A stretch of 64,000 nt of DNA from Apricaphanius iberus. Lineage: Eukaryota > Chordata > Actinopteri > Cyprinodontiformes > Aphaniidae. Location of the stretch: positions 1 through 64,000 of the forward strand of contig JAPXFQ010002805.1 in assembly GCA_028564705.1 (NCBI GenBank), read 5' to 3'. The notes under the pieces are model-generated. The model made no database searches, was not told the origin of the DNA, and saw only the letters and a program-made list of their open reading frames with translations. Below are positions 47,341 through 59,426 of this stretch, in pieces. Position numbers and translations under genes: made by a program. Position 1 is the stretch's first letter. Each line of letters opens with the position of its first letter.

Positions 47341-48580
47341 AATCTGTGCCATCGGATTTTGAATTCGAATTTTTAGCACCAATTTTTTTTACATCCAATT
47401 TTTAACACTGAATTATAATTTTTTTTGCATCTAAATCAGACTTTTAATTCTAAAAGCTATCAAATTTCTAGCACAGAATTTCTTTGCTTATGACGTTTTG
47501 TTTTTTATTCAAAAAATTCAGCATCTCAAAAAATTACATGTAAAAAAGTTAAATGTAAAAAAATTAATGTCTAAAAAAATTCAGTGAAAAAAAATCAGAG
47601 TCAACATCTGGGGTAACCAAGGAGCAGCAATCAATACCTGTATCAAATCATCTAATCAAGTTACACTCCATTGGTCATGTGATGCCGAAACAGGAAGGTG
47701 GTGAAGTTGAAGTAAGCTACGGTCAGCGCTCCGGTCGCGAGTCTCTTAATCATCAGTGAGTATCTGCAGTTACTGCCTTCCTTGCCTCTGATTGGATAGA
47801 ACTTCTCTCGCATGATTGGCTATTTCTTTTAGGGACTAGTCCCACCTTTTCTTGCCTCTGATTGGCTACAAGAATTGGCGGCCATCCCAGATTTACCGCT
47901 TATTTGTATTCTAGCAGCCACATGATTCCTGAGCTGATAGGTGTACAACCTGCAGATGTTCATATGAGAGCACACACTTATAAGAGGGCTATATAGACTT
48001 GTTTTAGTTCTGTTGGTGGAAGGACTAATAATTCAAAAACAACCCCCTATCAAATTGCTGTGACGTTTTGTAGTCGCTGGAGAGACTTTCTATCCAATCA
48101 GAGGCAAGAAAAGGCGGGACTAGCCACTAAAAGAAATAGCCAATCATGGGAGAAAATTTCTATCCAATCAGAGGCGAGGAAGGAACTGCTGATATTTACT
48201 GAGGATTGAGATACTCGTGACCAGAGCACTGATCAGAGCTTACTTGAACTTCACCACTTTCCTGTTTTGGTGTCACATGACCAATGGTGCATAACTTGAT
48301 TGGCTGGACGGTGGATGATTTGATACAGGGATCAATTGCTTCTCCTTGGTTACCCCAGATGTTGAGTCTGAATATTTTTACACTGACATTTTTTAAGACA
48401 TCTAATTTTTTTACATTGAATTTTTTGAGATGTGGAATTTTTTTACACTGAAATTTTTTAGACATTTAATTTTTTTAGAAAATGACTTTTTTTTACATAA
48501 TTTACGTAATTTTTTGAAACATTGAAAAAAAATGTCATAAGCAAAAATAAATTTGAATTCAAAATCTGATGGCCCAGATT
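47341..48580. mobile_element. Fold-back element with ~500-bp inverted arms
   Basis: Outer ends are AATCTGTGCCATCGGATTTT at 47341-47360 and AAAATCTGATGGCCCAGATT at 48561-48580, inverted complements with two mismatches. Inverted similarity continues almost throughout 47341-47865 and 48095-48580, for example 'ccaatcagaggcaagaaaag' (48094-48113) against its complement at 47836-47865. The outer thirds of the arms hold degenerate short tandem units of the type 'aaaaaattcagtg'. The spacer is about 230 bp. No protein is encoded. Confidence 0.8.
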
Positions 48581-48699
48581 TACTTTCATATAATGCTTCC
48601 AAGTGATTCAGAAGTCATTAAAACTTATCAGAAAAGTGCATAGATGTGAAAGAGAGGGCTACTATAGCACAGTTTCTTTTGGAAACGAGATCTAGAGGT

Positions 48700-48842
48700 T
48701 TCACTTATTTCAATGGTAGAGCAGGTGCTCCATATACGGGGGCTACAGTCCCCAATGCAGTTTTCTTCACAATTTGCTACATGTCTTTCCTTTTGTCTCT
48801 GTCTTTCTTCCTGTCTAGCTGCTAAGAATTAAAGGCAAGTAC
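48700..48842 (+). mobile_element. tRNA-like SINE remnant
   Basis: The stretch 'atggtagagcaggtgctcca' (48713-48732), 'gggggctacagtcccc', then 'acatgtctttccttttgtct' is a known kind of teleost tRNA-derived repeat. It has an A-box-like GGTAGAGCAGGTG, but the expected B box is not preserved. Confidence 0.4.
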
Positions 48843-49879
48843 TGACAAAGAAAATTGCTAAAGAAATCTATATCTATTCCAAGTTAGAGGATTGCGTAAT
48901 ATTTTTACTCGAAACAAGTAAACAATGATTTTCAAAGTCACTGTGTTTTTGGCAATATAAGACAGAACAGATTCTGAAGAGTGTTTACCTACATGCAATG
49001 TATTCAATTCTGCTTTGTCTAAATCAGATAGCAGTTGCTTGTATGTAAAATATATTTTAAAAAAATGGCTAGCCTACTCTATCCCTATACCTAGATTTAT
49101 AAGAGCTGAGACAGAATATGAGGTTAGTTGAAAGTGCAGCAGAATTAGCATTGTTGTTTGACTTGATCCAGTCATTAACCCAATTAACAGGTGGTTGGTA
49201 TATGCAGGCAGGAAGGCTGCTTTCTTCACTGGTATTTGGCAATTCCACAGTCTGACAGACAAGTTTTAAAGAGCAAAGGTTTAGAGGGTTACAGGGCTGT
49301 TTAGTTGTTTAACACCTGCTGCGCAAGTCAGAGCCACTTTGTACATAACATCCAGAAAAATTGCAGTTTTTGTTTTTAACATCACAAATGTGTTTTAAAG
49401 GTGCAAAATGTACGAATTTTAGTGGTATAAACTAAGCTTTAAAGTGAACTATGTTGTTTTTCTTCATGGACTACAGTACTCCAATTTGACCACATTATGT
49501 CAATATTACACATTGCATCTTTAACGTCTGAGAACATTTTTACAAAAAAAAAAAAACTTTAAATAAGCTGAATTTTGAAAAATAAGATTTTGTTAGTTTA
49601 GCACTGGAGTCCAAATATGTGCCATCCAGAGTAACCGACCAAGCACTTAGTTTTTCAGATGCCCTGGTGCTTAGACAACAACCTATCCTTTCCCTGAATT
49701 GAAAACCAGAAAGTGTAATTAACTGATGAATAATTGATTTATCAGGCTTTATGTAATGTAAACCAAATATAAAAACACTTTAGTTTGATCAACTTTAGTT
49801 TGATCAACGTAATACATATGCATGCTGTGCAACAACGTCACCAAGTGGAAACAGATATCACTGCAAAATATAGAGAACA
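48843..49879. other. Non-coding stretch before promoter C
   Basis: AT-rich. No gene recognised. The last ~180 bp ('ccagaaagtgtaattaactgat' at about 49706) resemble the region at 12490, upstream of copy A, so the duplication unit includes distal promoter DNA. Confidence 0.45.
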
Positions 49880-49891
49880 GAAAGTGAAAGT
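49880..49891 (+). promoter_or_regulatory. ISRE of IFI44-like copy C
   Basis: GAAAGTGAAAGT, 118 bp before the (defective) first-exon ATG at 49998, within the shared promoter block. The element is intact although the gene behind it is broken, so it could still drive a non-coding or shortened transcript. Confidence 0.7.
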
Positions 49892-50550
49892 AAATGTATG
49901 TGATTTCTCAGAAGTCGTGGCATATCCAAGCAGGAGACATTATTTCAGAGAGGATACTGTTGCAGTTGGTTCAGTTGCAGCAGAGGAGCAATAGCAGATG
50001 GATTTTTCTTCTCTTTTGTGAGCTATCCGTGAGTGCATTTCACTTACCAACTTTGCTTGATATCTACAAGAATGATTCACAAAAGCTTTGATAAAATATT
50101 TATGTGCAGAAAGCATACATATTTTTCAGCAGATTATTGTTAAAAGTTTCTTTTTCAGTCACGCATGATGTTCTTTCTACTAATGAATACTGTAGGACAG
50201 TTCTTCAGAGTCAGTCATGAAAAGCTCTATTACACTGCAGTGATCATTTTATCTTTTTCTCTATTTGCTTTTTTTAAAGGTCGATTCTTCTTTCACACGG
50301 ATCTTTCAGGTGAGTTAAAGTGTCAAACCCAAAACTAATAACAAATTAACTACATTCTGCACCTGATGAAACTGATTAAATGGAATAGTAAATATTTTAT
50401 ATAGTGATTGTTTCACTTTGGATGAAACAACGCAAACAATACCTTGCTTTTATGCTTTTATTTTGTGATTTACTTTATTAAAGAAAATCCTCTTGAACTT
50501 GAATTCAACTTTACCAATTAGAAATGTATTGCTGCAGAACATAGACCATT

Positions 50551-50566
50551 TAAAGTGAAAGTAAAA
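50551..50566 (+). promoter_or_regulatory. Orphan fifth ISRE promoter relic
   Basis: TAAAGTGAAAGTAAAA in a block that aligns with the other IFI44-like promoters ('gctgcagaacatagacca' before it, 'ttgcaacaaaagcagg' after it). The position of the first-exon ATG is lost, and a GC-rich retroposon fragment follows at about 50800. It lies within intron 2 of copy C. Confidence 0.55.
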
Positions 50567-50799
50567 GTAATAGATTTAACAGAAGTAATGTAGTTAGTTT
50601 CGATCAGGATAGCTTAATTACAAGAGGAGACAGGTTTGGTTTTTTTCTTGCAACAAAAGCAGGATACATAGATTCCAAGAAGATCTTGCAGATTTAAGAC
50701 AATCATAATTGTTTGGGACTACATTTTACTTCATTTGACTTTCCTAGATACTTTCAGGAATTGATTCACAAAAGCTGTTGTAAAATATGTAATATAATG

Positions 50800-51235
50800 T
50801 TTAATAAGTCTTTGGTCGGTTTATTGGGGGGTCTGAATGACACATGGGGCAGGGAGGCACTGGGATGTTGGCTATAAAGATTGGCAAAAGGGTAGTGCAT
50901 GTTGGCCATCAGCTGGCCGTGGCATCTGAAGCTTGGCCATGTGTGTGTGTGTGTGAGGGGGGGGTCTCGTGTTGGTCGATCTTTGGTGGGGGTTCTGCTG
51001 GCGGGGTCGTGTGCCCTTGGGTCTGAGTCCATGGCAGGATCTGTCCTGGCGTAACCAGGGTGCCGGCAGGGCCTGTGGGCTCGTTGCTGCAGCCCTCTGT
51101 GGCTTCTGCATTGTAGCTGCTGTGTGGTTTTCCCTGGGGAGTACTGTCTGTCCTGTATTGGTTTGCCTGGGGCTGCAGTGTGCTGGGGGTCCCTTTGAAT
51201 GACTATGGGTCCGATCTCCTTCGTGTCTTCATCGA
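50800..51235 (+). mobile_element. GC-rich retroposon fragment
   Basis: Similar to the - strand of 8650-9100 (shared 'ctggcgta', 'gggcctgtgggctcgt'-type blocks). Contains a (TG)n run at 50940-50954. Open frames on both strands are compositional. It lies in intron 2 of copy C. Confidence 0.55.
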
Positions 51236-51621
51236 GTCCTGGGTAACAGATTCATGGCTCATCACACAAACAAATCCTAAGTCCATGAAGAAAGACCCGA
51301 AGGCTGGGATTCGAAACCCAGTGAGTTTTTGTTGAAGAAAACAGTGCAACCAACCACTGTTAAACCCAGAAGATTGAAATATTTTTTGTTTGTAAACTCT
51401 TATATTTTGGAGATAAGCTGTTTTACGTTATTTTAATTTTATTTTATATATAAGATGGCCGGAGCCTCTGAAGTCATTCATAGGTTTCTGAATAGCTGAG
51501 TGGAATCCCCATAGGCAGTTCTCAACATCATCACAGAATGTCTAATAAAGAGAGAACTGCCACTCTTGTGGTACTTTCAGCTTCTAAAATGGTTGAAGTT
51601 CCACTCTTGTTCCATATGTTA

Positions 51622-52262
51622 ATGTTTTTAAGAGCAGGCTCAAGACTCACCTTTTTAGCTTAGCCTTTAACTAATTATTATTTATTAATATATTTTTAAT
51701 CGCTCAGCATGTTTTACCTGATTTAATTTTTAGTTTAGCTTTTAACTCTTTATTTATTAATCTGCTTTGTATTTTTATTATTTGTTTTACACTTATTGTT
51801 TTATACTTTATATACTTTATATTTTATTAACTTTATATTTTAATGTATTTTAATCTTTCTTGCCAGTGTTTCCTCTCTGGGGGGGCCCCCTGCATTGGGG
51901 GCGGTGGTCGGCTTGTCCTGCCCCCCAGGTAGCGCTTGGGTGGAGGTGGGGGTACCAGCCCTCCCTCCTCTGGGCGCCCTGGGTCGGAGCCTTGGCTGCT
52001 GCTGTTGATCTGCTGCTGCTGATGCAGATGGCTCCCATGATGGCATTTCCTGGCTCATCTGTACTCAGCCCGCTTTTTGTAGCTTCTAAGTGTGTGTGTG
52101 TGTGTGAGTATGGCTGATGGGTTGGGTTGGGAGGGGGTTGTATTTGCATTGATGATTTTATTTTTGAAGGGAGGGGGTTGTGGGGTTATTTTAAATCTGT
52201 AAAGCACTTTGAGTAACTTTCTTTGTTTGAAAAGCGCTTTATAAATAAAGTTTGATTTGATT
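51622..52262 (+). mobile_element. LINE 3' end: ORF2 C-terminus, 3' UTR and tail
   Basis: The frame at about 51628 reads VFKSRLKTHLFSLAFN then stop. The GC-rich 3' UTR (51880-52060), a (TG)n run and 'gaaaagcgctttataaataa' with terminal GATTT repeats follow. It is the fullest of three copies in this window (others at 20702 and 27945). L2/Rex-type by its end, clade not proven. Confidence 0.7.
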
Positions 52263-53315
52263 TGATATGACGAGTGCAGAATGAATGGAGGTCTATGGAG
52301 CAATACAATCAAAATCCACTTTTCTAGAAATATAATATTTTTGTCTAGTAATTTGAACATTTTTTCGAAAGGATATGCAAAGAAATTACACATTGCTGGG
52401 TGTTAGGTTTTTTTAGAGTCACTTATTTGCTTTAAAAATTACTTTAAAATGTCAATGACGTCATATACATCGTACAACCAGAGATACTGCTTTACGGCAA
52501 TCCTTATTTTTCCGTTTAAATTTCACAGTACATACATGACCAGATAACAGTACCAGCAACCAGAATAAAGTTCTTAGGTTGAAAAAAAAAAAAATTGGGC
52601 AAAAAAGAACGCTGTAACATTCTAGTACCGCTTCAGATGCCACGATGCCGTCAAGCGGTACATCTGGTTGTAATCTTTCACTGACCAATCAATGGTCATT
52701 AGAAAAATGCTAGCGAGTTATGGGCAACAACAACTCAACCTGTAAGAAAATTAAAGGATAAAAATAATCGTTTATTCAACTTTTGACCTATAACCCATGC
52801 TGAACTTGGACAAGCTACAATCAAATCTGAGATTTCTTAACGGCTATTGGGTGAAAAAGACAAATTTAGCCATCTAGCTCCATAGACTACCAATCATCTT
52901 GCACTCATGGCGATCGCCCCCAGTTGGAACTCTGGTGGAACTACAACCAAAATTTGTTACAGTGGGACTTAATAGAAAGTGGCACGGCTCTCCTTAAGAC
53001 CGGCTCTGTCATCACCATCTTGGCCACGTTGTGCGACTCGTTACACCCAGAAAATGGGCAATATCCAATAAGTGTACGATTAACATCTTAACATCATGGA
53101 TAAACATTGCAAATGCAACTAATGTTTGAAGTGAAAACATGTTTGGGAAATCAGGCTGAAAAAATGTTTATTTCTGCTGTGAGTTTGTTGTGTTGCTTTG
53201 AGTAAAATAGAAAATCTAGAACAGTGTGCTACTTTTGAATTTATGATTGACTTAATTGAAGAAAATGTTTCATGATCAGTTTATTAATTTTTTTATTTCA
53301 TTTTCTTCCCTACAG
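52263..53315. other. Intron 2 sequence of copy C without further features
   Basis: No gene or clear element recognised. Confidence 0.35.
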
Positions 53316-54329
53316 AAGCTCAGATGCCTGAATCTTCAAGTAAATAATTACAAGTAATTTATTTCTGAAACATTTCAGTAATTTTTGCAGAGTAATAATT
53401 CATCTGTCTGATCAGCTCTGGATGAACCATGGAGGGAACTATGCTGGGGGTGAGTTTACAGTATACACTATCAAAGCTGATCAATAACAGTCTGTTTACT
53501 GCTGCTAGTTTGTTTGTCAAGTAGTAGAAGTAAGAAGTAAAAAGCTCTGAGTAGGTTTGAGGGAGATTCTGCTAGGTTTAGATGAATTGTAAAAAGGCAA
53601 TGGAGAAAAAGACAATTTAAGTAGGAGATGGCAGAGACTAAACCATAATGTGGAGTAAGCTCAGTCAAAAGATTTATGGATGCACCATCATTTCAAGAAC
53701 CCATTTTGCTGAAAGAGAAAATATGTTATCACATGATGGAGGGATATACAATCAAAGAGCAATTCAGCGCCAAATCAACTTTTTTTGCTGAAAAAATGTA
53801 TGAAACAGTGTTTAATAGTCCGTCTACATGTCTCATCTTTGTTATAGTATTTTAGTTCATTTTAGTAAAAATGCACATTTTCTGCCTAAAACTGTCAGTG
53901 TGATGCCCTCTTCAGCTTAAAACTCTTCAGTGTACTTGTAGTTGAATCGTGGATTGTTATTCGCTCTTCTCTGAGGACTGACATCAGCCCCACTACCACG
54001 GTATAAAAGAAGCCGAGTCTCCGCCCATGCATCCTCCTCAGAACCTCCCTTCCTTTCCTCTCTTTCCCCTGGTGGATGGAGCGGAGAGAAATCCTTCACC
54101 TCAAAACATTGTTCTCAGACAAAGGAGCTCACATTGCTCTCCATCTTTCTCACCGTCTGTGTCACTGCAGCATTGCTGCTGTCAACATGTCTGTCACACA
54201 CCATCTGTCTCCCGCACGAGCATTCGCTCATCCCCCATGGAACACCTCCTTTTGGTGGATTTTTCGTATATGAAATATGGATAAAGTATTATTCTGATAG
54301 GGATGTGTGTTGCTCTTTAAAGGTTGGGT

Positions 54330-54460
54330 AGTAGATTTGTTTTCTGCGATGGATTAGCAACCTCTCCAGGTTGTACCCCACCTCTCACCCATTGACAGCT
54401 GGAGATAGGCACCACCCACCCCGCGACCCCCTGAGGATTAAGTGCTTTAGAAAATGGATG
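54330..54460 (+). mobile_element. RTE/Expander-like LINE 3' fragment
   Basis: Complementary in orientation to 14334-14450: 'gacagctggagataggcacc' (54394-54413), 'ctgaggattaagtgcttt', then 'agaaaatggatggagg'. It lies in intron 4 of copy C. The rest of the intron (53450-55906) shows only unassigned frames, including one at 54711-54965 with a hydrophobic C-terminus that I do not recognise. Confidence 0.6.
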
Positions 54461-55990
54461 GAGGGCATTTTTAGCTGTTGCTTGAAATCTTTGTCCAATA
54501 TATAGCAACCAATATTATTAATTTTTTTTAAAGAAAAAAGTTATATTTGTAATTGCCTCTGAAGCACAAAATCATTGAAAAACCTCATCCAATCATTTTG
54601 TAGGTCCAGTTGTAAATGATTGGCTCCTTTGCACCATCTTTCCCCTTGGGTTTGGCACAGGTACACAGGTGAAGACAGAGTTTACTAAACTTGTATATTT
54701 TTTTATTTAGGTGTTTTATGTTAGGAAAATGTGCAAACAAATAGTTGACAATGTAAAAGTGTATTTGCAAAGGCTATGGCCAAAGAAAAAGACGATGAAG
54801 AGTGGAACAATAGAAGAAAAGAGTGCAATGTTGCCATGGTATAAGCTAATGGAACAGAAAGAGCTGCAAGCCGTGGCTCTATATGGCCTGATCGGTAAGA
54901 TAATGTTATGGTTTTTATGGTTGTTTATCTTCACCCGTTGTGTCCAGAATTACGCTTTGATTTGAACAAGTATCTGAGTAGTTGACCCGAAAATTAATCG
55001 GACAAACAATTACATTGCTAGTCATTTTTGTAGCACTTTATACAGTAGTAAGTTTGCTAAGTTGGCCAACAATAAAGTGAGTTACTTGCCGACTTATGTG
55101 AACGGTATTACACTTCTGAGAACTTTGTTCAATCCATATATTTTCATGCTGTTAGAATGAGGACTCATGTATTGTTTTTGTCAGCTATGAGAAAGCATTA
55201 ACCTGGGCCTCTACACAAGGTCCCTTGCTGAGACCCCCATTATTAATGATTGTCTCAGAATCCCCCTCTGATCTGTGAGTTGCTGAACTTTATATTGACA
55301 AAAGCATGGTATGGAGCCCTTAAGGGGACATGGGCAAAAGAAATAGGAAAAGGTTTCACGTGCCCACTGGATACTTTCTCCTATGTAAACAAGTACATTA
55401 GTTTTTTGGTCTTTTTTTTATTACTAGGGACAATCACAATAAACTCGAGTGTTGTTTGAAGAACGATTAGGACAATTATTCTTATTTCACAAAAAATTGG
55501 AGTGAATGTTGATTATATAGTATCTTTTTTCAAACACTATAGGTTAAAGATACAATCTTTTGTCTAGTTTTTGTAACGATACTGAAAGCCTGCATTAGGC
55601 TGTTGGCTAAGAAAGATCAATAAACTTCCTATTGTAGCTCAAAATACAATGCAGGCTATATCAATAGTATTTTTCTCACGATCTACGACCCGATGTTCAG
55701 ATATGACCAGACTGCTCACACTGGAAGCTATGTGCGAATGCGAATAATCGTAGTTTAGAAGTTGGAACTACACAGACATTAATCGGTCAGCAGTTGAAAC
55801 AGTACTCCCCTTGAATGTGTCATTTTAGCCAGGGACATGTCCCTGTTGTACTGTATAATGTACTTACTAACTAACTAACTGTATGTAATGTACTTTGCAT
55901 TCACAGAGAAAAACAGAAGGATCTTCAATATGTGCAGGAATACAGACCTGCAATAGATGCGATCAGGTACCTTAGAGTCCTCCTATATGG

Positions 55991-57225
55991 CGCTTCAAAA
56001 TATGCCATTTTCACGTGGGTGAAGCAGAAATACGTAATTGTCGGAGAACCCTGACCGGGACCACAGTTTAGCAGTCGGCTGGCCTCCTCCACTCCCTCCC
56101 TCCTTCTCACGACCCTCCGGGAGCTCCCAGTCGACTCTGGTCTCTGAGCTGAACATGTTAAATCTTTGGCCTGGCTTCAGGCAGAGCTTGAACTGCGCCT
56201 GTGGGGGCATACCCAGTCAAGTAGCAGTGGAAGGATCCAGAACCTGGGAGCGGGGCGGCATCTCCATCGAGCCTAGCATGTGCGAGCTGGCAGTGGACTA
56301 TGGTCTCCGAGTTGATGGATGATGCAGGACTGTGTGGACTACGTGTTTGGCCTGGCCTCTGGTGGAGCTGGGACCACTGCAGTGTGGGTTTGGAGAGCTA
56401 AAGACCCAGTTGATCTGTGGCAGAGCGACCTATAAACACCGGCTCATCGCCGCCTCAGAGAACCCGGCCTTCTCGCCAAGGTTTGAGGAGCCGGTGTTGT
56501 GCCGCGAAGGTGCAAGCTTCGGCAGCCAACACACCAACTACTAAGCTGAGCGGCGGTCTATCTGTCTGCGGTTCGTAAAAGTTTAGAAGATAATATGTAA
56601 AGGGCGCGGGATGTACTGTGGTGGAGCCATTACCACGCCTGGGTTGAGTTTACTCCTCTAGAGAGGCTGTCCAGGTGAAGAAGCTGTTCATGCCTCACTT
56701 CTCGGCGGAGAGAGCAGGACCACAACGGCTCTTCTAAGAGTCACCCACTTACCTCTTAAGAGCATTCCTGTCTAAATATATCAACCTCTTTTATAATGTC
56801 TATTTTTTATTCCTGTCTCTGTATACAAAACAGCTGGTGATTTGCCACGGTGTTTATCAGTATTTCCTCCATGTCCTGCTGATGCTGTGACTCCATTCAC
56901 TCAGTCACAGCATCACTGACATCCTGTCACCTGATTAGTTGATGCGGCGCGACTTGAAGCCAAAGTTCAGATTTTTCCAACTTGGGCGGCAGAGACGAAT
57001 GCACAAAATGCACCTCATAAAATGCAGCACATATTTTCGGTCGCAGCTCAAACATATCAGTCGCGCTACTTGGTCGCGCAACTCAAGCAGAAAAGGTTTT
57101 TCGTGACACAAATCTGCTTCTTATGTGTCGTGGGACCCCCAGCCTCCTCCATTGACTTTACATGTAAACCTGACTCTCTGGTCGCGATGGTCGTGTTCGG
57201 TGTGAACACACCGTAGTAAAAAAAT
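55991..57225. mobile_element. Foreign segment replacing the P-loop part of copy C
   Basis: Similarity to copy B stops after 55990 (in the P-loop exon) and resumes at about 57225 ('gcaacagaagttgtctctgg' versus copy B intron 5). The inserted ~1.2 kb is GC-richer, has only short frames, and its right part (about 56940-57215) ends 'tcggtgtgaacacacc', typical of teleost non-autonomous DNA elements. About 380 bp of the ancestral gene are missing, so this was a deletion plus insertion rather than a clean insertion. Confidence 0.6.
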
Positions 57226-58254
57226 GACTGCAACAGAAGTTGTCTCTGGATTATAATGATTTTTACCATGTTTCAGTATGAAACTCATAAATTCATTAAA
57301 GGACGAGGAAGCTCAAAGACATTTTATTCACTGGTGTTCAACGACATCATGGGTCTGGAAGATGGGACCAACAGGGGAGTTCATGCTGACGATGTCAAGC
57401 TGGCTTTGAAAGGACATGTGAAGGAGGGTCACAAGGTGCAACAACTACAAGAACCATTTTTGTAAACTTTACACAAATTAATGAACCAGCCATTGAATGT
57501 AGCCTCTAATGTAAAGACCAGAGTTGTGTTTGTTTGCTATGCAGTTGATGCTGTTTTTTTTGTTTTTGTTTTTCAGTTTAACCCAGTTGCTCTACTAACT
57601 AAAGATGACCCAGGCTACAACCTGAAACCCTCTGCTGACGACAAAGTTCATGTGCTGGTCTGTGTGTTGTCTGCCAACACTTCAGAGATTAATGTATCGG
57701 CTCTGGAGAAGTTGAGGAGTATCAGAGAAAAAGCCAGTGACCTGGGTGAGTTTACAGAGCAAGATCTAATTTAGACTACATGTTACTAGAACAGATCAAC
57801 AACAAGGGGCTCTGGCTCAAACCTGAAAGGAAACCTTATGTAAATCCATTGTTTCTTACTTTTGCCTTTATTACAACAAAAACATAAGTATAACTTACTT
57901 GAGTGAGTTTCTTTTCCTGCAGGAATTCCTCAAATGGCCATGATGACGGACATAGACGGAGCCTGCGGTGAAATTGAGAAGGACTTGAGGAATGTGTACA
58001 AGAGCAAGCACCTGAGAAAAAAGGTGTGCGTCAGTAAGTTTGTTCAGAGATATAACACAAAAATCAGACTCTGACTTGATTTTACTGTTCAGATGAAAGA
58101 CTTCAGTGCAGCTGTGGGAATCCCCATGAACTGCATCTTTCCCGTGAAGAACTACAGCGAAGAAATTGACATGAATGATGACATTGACACTCTGATCCTG
58201 AGCGCCCTGAGGAATATGATCAACTTTGGAGACGACTTTATTGAGAAGATTTAA

Positions 58255-59095
58255 ATTGAGATTTAAAGAACACTCAGGTGGATGAGGTTCAGTTACTTAT
58301 ATTGTCCCCACCACCAAACCAAAAAATACAGTTAAAGCTTTATTCAGGTATTTTCCATTTTTGAATCCAGTTTTGGACTCTGGAGTTAAGAGGAACACAG
58401 CATTTAGTAGAATAAGCTTTCAGTTTTATTCCTTTATTTTTATCTTTGAATAAAAGTTACATTTAATAAGGGAAGCTTAGTTACGTCAATAACTGTTCAC
58501 CTGAAGCAGATCCTTCCAACTTTTTATGAAACTATTAGATTAAAAAAAGGTTGGGGGTATTGTAGTGTAGTTTAATGTTACAAGATACGTCCAAAATAGG
58601 GCAGTGCTAGTTGTTTTGAATATGCAGAATTTGTTTTAAATCAGAACTTTAAAAACTCTAATGGGACGTTTACTTGAAGATTTTGATTTTTCAAGTGTCT
58701 TTTCAAGTGATTTTTCAAGTTTTTCATGTGAAGCACTTTAAGTGTCCCTTTGTACAATAGGGGTTGGACAGAGAAACTGGGATTGCCTTTTCTTACTCAT
58801 TAATAGTGATAGAATACTTTATATTTGGGCTGTTGGGGTAATTGGAAACCGTGGGATTTTGATGTAAGATATTCTATGTTGTATGAGCAGTGTAAATAAA
58901 CTCTGGAAGTCTCATTTACTAATCTTTCAGTTTTAAAAGTTTTTGGTTTATATTGTTGAGTAGGAAGAACCAAAAAATTACTATCCAAACATTGCAGCAA
59001 AGATAAAAATTGGTAAACTATAACTTTTCATTGACCGACATCTACCATAGCAGCATGCAGATGCTAGCAGATGTTGGTGATCCATCACCACAAAC
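58255..59095 (+). other. 3' UTR and duplicated flank of copy C
   Basis: Aligns with 34516-35330 behind copy B, including 'cagaatttgtttt', an AATAAA, and the terminal hairpin ACCGACATCT (59034-59043) with AGATGTTGGT (59069-59078). No gene recognised. Confidence 0.55.
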
Positions 59096-59426
59096 AAGGG
59101 TGTCAATTCTTTATTTTTCAATTTATACTTTACAATATAACATAATAACCTAAAGTTATTTTTGCCACTGGTCGAACATAAGTGCTTTCTCTGCTTCAAC
59201 ATGTGTCTTTAGAATTTGCGGATATATGTTCAATCCACAGTGCATTCGAACGGGATCAGAAAATAACTCTTAATCACGGCACTGACTCTCCTTGTTTTTT
59301 TGTTTTTTTGGCAGTAGGGGAACCATTCACCAGAAGTAGAATGGTGTGACTTAAGCTTTGAATATACTTGCTTTTTAACCTTAACATCGCATTGACACAA
59401 GCAGCCGGCTGCGTCTTGGGGACTTA

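Larger units (their letters stand above)
49998..58254 (+). pseudogene. IFI44-like copy C, disrupted
   Basis: Exon remnants: 49998-50028, 50280-50309, 53316-53339, 53416-53449, a partial exon 5 at 55907-55990, then 57277-57435, 57577-57745, 57923-58023 and 58093-58254. Two lesions are visible. The first exon reads seven codons and then TGA before its donor. Exon 5 stops matching after YLRVLLYG, right at the P-loop, and the rest of the exon and part of intron 5 are replaced by foreign sequence (55991-57225). The last four exons have the same lengths as in A and B, keep DIMG in exon 6, and are open to the stop. In exon 8 the THxD motif reads TDID. Without a P-loop no GTP-binding protein can be made. 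A short product from a downstream start is possible but unproven. An AATAAA lies at 58449-58454. Confidence 0.8.

Noticed and set aside
47500..48480. CRISPR-like array from short repeated AT-rich units
   Set aside because: The units are degenerate, lack unique spacers, and lie in the arms of a fold-back element in a vertebrate genome.
54711..54965. 84-codon frame with a basic part and a hydrophobic C-terminus
   Set aside because: Intronic, without splice context, promoter or recognised family; it may be chance.
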